Shown in pieces: positions 61,292-64,000 of a stretch of 64,000 bases of DNA; position 1 is the first letter of the stretch, and each line of letters starts with the position of its first letter. Under the pieces are notes generated by a model, which was given only the letters and a program-made list of their open reading frames with translations, did no database searches and was not told the origin of the DNA. Position numbers and translations under genes: made by a program. The stretch comes from Anaerospora hongkongensis (GTDB taxonomy: Bacteria > Bacillota > Negativicutes > Sporomusales > DSM-15969), in assembly GCF_004339805.1 (NCBI RefSeq), contig NZ_SLUI01000004.1, forward strand, positions 1 through 64,000, given 5' to 3'.

Positions 61292-62677
61292 CTAAGTCGT
61301 GGCGGGGAGACCATAGAAACGAAAGGCATGGGAGCCGGAGGATTTTGCCTGGTACATCGCTTTATCGGCGGAAAGAAGCATTTCCTCGGCATTGTCTCCG
61401 TCGAAGGGATAAATACTGATGCCGATGCTCACACCGATTTGCACAATGTTATCGTTGATGCGCATCGGACTGCGAAAGGCTTCTAATATCCGTTGGGAAA
61501 CCAGCTGTGCTTCATCGTAGCTGCGAATGCGGGGCAGAATGATGACGAATTCGTCGCCGCCCAGGCGTGCTACCGTATCGCCTTTGCGGACAATTTCCAG
61601 CAGCCGGGCTGCTAATAATTGGAGCATACGGTCACCATTGGCATGACCAAAATTATCGTTAACCTGCTTGAACTGATAACAGTCGAGGAACAGGAGCGCC
61701 ATCATTGTTTCTTCCTGCTCGGCCTGAGAAAGGGCAATAGTCAGGCGGTCCCAAAAAAGCAGCCGGTTAGGCAGGTTGGTAAGCGAGTCGTGATGAGCCT
61801 GATAGCGAATTCTCTCTTCTGCCTTTTTGTGAACGGTAATATCCCGTTGAATGCCAAAGTGACCGGTAATATTTCCGGCGTCGTCGTACAGGCAGATATA
61901 ATCGCCTTCAATCCACAGCTCAGTCCCGATAGAGAGGCTGTGCTGCATATCGATACGCAGGCGTCCGGCGTCAAAAAACTGGCGCCACACGGATTTGGCG
62001 TAGTCCAGATTATTCGTAAACAGCTCAGCCGGTGTCTTGCCGATAAGCTGTTCATGGGTGGTTTTATACTGGTTAATTAAAGCCGGATTAATCCGTGTCA
62101 GCCGTTCGTGGTGCATGACATAATCAAGCACGGCATCCTTATCAATCTCATCATTCCACCGAACAGGCTGATCAAGTGTCATAACAAAACAGCCATCCAG
62201 CGATTGGGAGAAAAACAGCTCAAGCAGCTGCTGCTTTTGATAGAGCCCTGCTTCTGTTTTCTTGCGTTCGGTTATATCCGACACCTGCCATAAATGGCCA
62301 TAAAATTCATTTTTTATAAAGACGGGCATATAATTATAGCCGAGTACCCGGCCATCAGTAAGACGGTATTCTAAGTTCGTTGCTTTTGTGCGGCAGCCAC
62401 TGACTTTAGTGATATGTCTGCTAAAGCTTCTGCTGCTGCCTACCAGGGGATGAAACCGCTTAAGCAGTTCCTGCCCGTTTATACCAACGAAAGTATCTGT
62501 TGCCGGTAAATGCCACATATGACAAAAAGAATCATTAATAAACAGCACATTGTGGCGGCTGTCTTCCAGCAAAAGCGCGCAGTCCAGATGGTTAAGGCTG
62601 GCTGCCAGTTCAGCGCTGCTTAGCTCCAGGCGTTGATTGGCCTGATTCTCTAATTTCATTATACTTTGGGGAGACAT
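61292..62677 (-). CDS. PAS-GGDEF diguanylate cyclase
   Basis: A 461-residue cytoplasmic protein: a PAS domain (about 25-135: LLEDSRHNVLFINDSFCHMW, QVSDITERKK), a second PAS-like domain (about 150-275: GHFGIQRDITVHKK) and a GGDEF domain (about 290-455: DSLTNLPNRLLFWDRL, FLDCYQFKQVNDNFGHANGD, RLGGDEFVIILP). The I-site RKGD is kept. It should make c-di-GMP under a PAS-sensed, perhaps redox or ligand, signal. Third GGDEF gene within 10 kb. Confidence 0.9.
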   Translation of the reverse strand: MSPQSIMKLENQANQRLELSSAELAASLNHLDCALLLEDSRHNVLFINDSFCHMWHLPATDTFVGINGQELLKRFHPLVGSSRSFSRHITKVSGCRTKATNLEYRLTDGRVLGYNYMPVFIKNEFYGHLWQVSDITERKKTEAGLYQKQQLLELFFSQSLDGCFVMTLDQPVRWNDEIDKDAVLDYVMHHERLTRINPALINQYKTTHEQLIGKTPAELFTNNLDYAKSVWRQFFDAGRLRIDMQHSLSIGTELWIEGDYICLYDDAGNITGHFGIQRDITVHKKAEERIRYQAHHDSLTNLPNRLLFWDRLTIALSQAEQEETMMALLFLDCYQFKQVNDNFGHANGDRMLQLLAARLLEIVRKGDTVARLGGDEFVIILPRIRSYDEAQLVSQRILEAFRSPMRINDNIVQIGVSIGISIYPFDGDNAEEMLLSADKAMYQAKSSGSHAFRFYGLPATT

Positions 62678-62938
62678 GACTATTCACCTCGGGTGCAGTA
62701 TAGGGAAATACTGCGGCATGGCTAAGGTTATTCTATCACGCTCTCCCTAAAATTGGAAGACAATTTCCAATCATAAGGAGGAATATTCGCTTCTTTACTA
62801 TCCTATGCAAATCAATCAGCACAAGAACCGCTCGATTGAAAATTTATAAATAAGTGAATATAAAAACAAAGGACTTTTATCATTCAAGCGGCGAATTTTT
62901 CCAGTAATAAGCGATATATTTAGGTAAGGGACGTGAAC
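62678..62938. other. Divergent intergenic between GGDEF and glgB
   Basis: About 260 AT-rich bases that must hold promoters for both divergent genes. An AAGGG site lies 10 bases before the glgB ATG. No other element recognised. Confidence 0.4.
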
Positions 62939-64000
62939 ATGGCGATGACAAGCAATGAAGCCAGTGATTTTGACCTGTATCTATTTCACGAAGGACGGCA
63001 CTTCCATAGTTATCGCTTTATGGGTTCCCATATCCGGAGCATTGAAAACAAGCAGGGAGTGCAGTTTACCGTATGGGCTCCTAATGCAGCCGCAGTTTGT
63101 GTGATCGGCGATTTTAACCAGTGGCAGGGTAACACGCACTGGCTAAACCGAATCAGTGATTCAGGAATGTGGACCTTGTTCGTACCGGATGTTTGTGAGG
63201 GAATGCTGTACAAATACGAAATTCATACCACGGACGGCAGAGTGCTGCTGAAAGCTGATCCTTATGCGTATGCTGCTGAACTCAGGCCTGGCACTGCCTC
63301 AAAAGTCACTGCTGTTAACCGCTATCAGTGGGGTGATGACGAATGGCGCAGCCGGCAGCGCACGGTCAGCTACCGCAGTCCGATGGTTATTTACGAAGTT
63401 CACGCCGGTTCCTGGCAGCGTAACAGCGACGGCTCCTTTCTGACTTACCGGCAACTGGCAGAACAGTTAGTGCCCTATGTTGCTGCTATGGGCTATACGC
63501 ACATTGAGCTCTTGCCGCTGGCTGAGCATCCGCTCGATGAGTCCTGGGGATATCAGGCAACAGGCTATTATGCGGCGACCAGCCGCTACGGCGACCCCGC
63601 TGATTTGATGTATTTGATAGACTGTTGTCACCAGCAGGAGATAGGAGTCATCATGGATTGGGTTCCCGGGCATTTTTGCAAGGATGACCACGGCTTGCGG
63701 CAATTTGATGGTACGCCTTTATATGAGCACTGGCAGCGCGACCGGGCCGAGAACTATGGCTGGGGAACGTTGAACTTTGATTACAAAACACCTGAAGTGC
63801 GCAGCTTTCTTATCTCGAATGCGTTATTCTGGATGCAGATCTATCATGTTGACGGGCTGCGGGTAGATGCTGTCGCCAGCATGCTATACCTTGATTATGG
63901 CAAAGAGACGGGACAATGGTCGCCTAATGAATTTGGCGGCAGAGAGAATGTGGAAGCCATTAGTTTTATTCGCCAGTTGAATGAAGCAGTATTTGCCGAA
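62939..64000 (+). CDS. glgB: 1,4-alpha-glucan branching enzyme, partial
   Basis: Open from ATG 62939 to the window end (354 codons seen; full enzymes are about 630-730). A CBM48/E-set domain (about 20-115: VQFTVWAPNAAAVCVIGDFNQW) precedes the GH13 catalytic barrel: MVIYEVHAGSW, IELLPLAEHPLDESWGYQATGYYA, and DGLRVDAV with the nucleophile Asp310. It makes alpha-1,6 branches in glycogen. The rest, and perhaps other glg genes, lie beyond the window. Confidence 0.95.
   Translation, partial: MAMTSNEASDFDLYLFHEGRHFHSYRFMGSHIRSIENKQGVQFTVWAPNAAAVCVIGDFNQWQGNTHWLNRISDSGMWTLFVPDVCEGMLYKYEIHTTDGRVLLKADPYAYAAELRPGTASKVTAVNRYQWGDDEWRSRQRTVSYRSPMVIYEVHAGSWQRNSDGSFLTYRQLAEQLVPYVAAMGYTHIELLPLAEHPLDESWGYQATGYYAATSRYGDPADLMYLIDCCHQQEIGVIMDWVPGHFCKDDHGLRQFDGTPLYEHWQRDRAENYGWGTLNFDYKTPEVRSFLISNALFWMQIYHVDGLRVDAVASMLYLDYGKETGQWSPNEFGGRENVEAISFIRQLNEAVFAE

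Overview
The window looks like chromosome from a spore-forming or related anaerobic Firmicute, most likely the Negativicutes/Sporomusaceae group (Pelosinus- or Sporomusa-like). This is inferred from moderate GC, strong AGGAGG-type ribosome sites, a citrate fermentation cluster, BKACE-type catabolism, MASE3 diguanylate cyclases and many rho-independent terminators. No rRNA, tRNA or CRISPR array was recognised. The clusters are not species-diagnostic, so the assignment is tentative.

Layout. 0.07-4.2 kb: an ABC-2/HlyD exporter operon (-) with a TetR regulator. 4.5-5.5 kb: a decayed MFS pump. 5.8-12.3 kb: a citrate module (CitA/CitB-like two-component system, 2HCT carrier, citrate lyase gamma, beta and alpha). 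12.4-22.6 kb: small accessory genes, including a MarR-HXXEE pair with matching operators, methyltransferases, a redox group (thioredoxin-like, DJ-1/PfpI, flavodoxin, a frameshifted DinB), MerR-amidohydrolase, DUF2087/GIY-YIG, a second DJ-1 and an NAD-dependent epimerase-like gene. 22.9-30.1 kb: a drug-response region (marR, DHA2 MFS pump, rifampicin-phosphotransferase-like enzyme), a broken EamA exporter beside a LysR regulator, and a nitroreductase.

30.3-40.8 kb is an accessory/defence island. It holds an FHA-winged-helix regulator with a class D beta-lactamase between direct repeats, a frameshifted large serine recombinase, a three-gene HNH / small middle component / DUF2326 ATPase set (ABC-three-component type), a relic of a second recombinase, and an AAA ATPase-DUF4435 pair resembling PARIS (AriA/AriB). 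An orphan ORF with a borrowed N-terminus ends the island.

41-50 kb returns to metabolism and sensing: a frameshifted DUF362 ferredoxin-like gene, CsoR with a GC-rich operator, XRE-cupin, a cyclase-MFS-BKACE catabolic operon, a DUF438/hemerythrin/PAS protein, an ABM monooxygenase and a GlcD-like oxidase. 49.8-53.1 kb: a cysteine desulfidase-like gene with a sigma-54 promoter, divergent from a sigma-54 activator, with two palindromes between them. 53-62.7 kb: c-di-GMP and chemotaxis signalling (three GGDEF proteins, one soluble MCP), an M48 protease and a secreted FG-GAP-like protein. The window ends inside glgB.

Five genes are disrupted: an MFS pump by internal deletion, and DinB, EamA, recombinase and DUF362 by apparent single-base shifts. 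Either the region is decaying or the assembly carries indels; the sequence alone cannot separate these.
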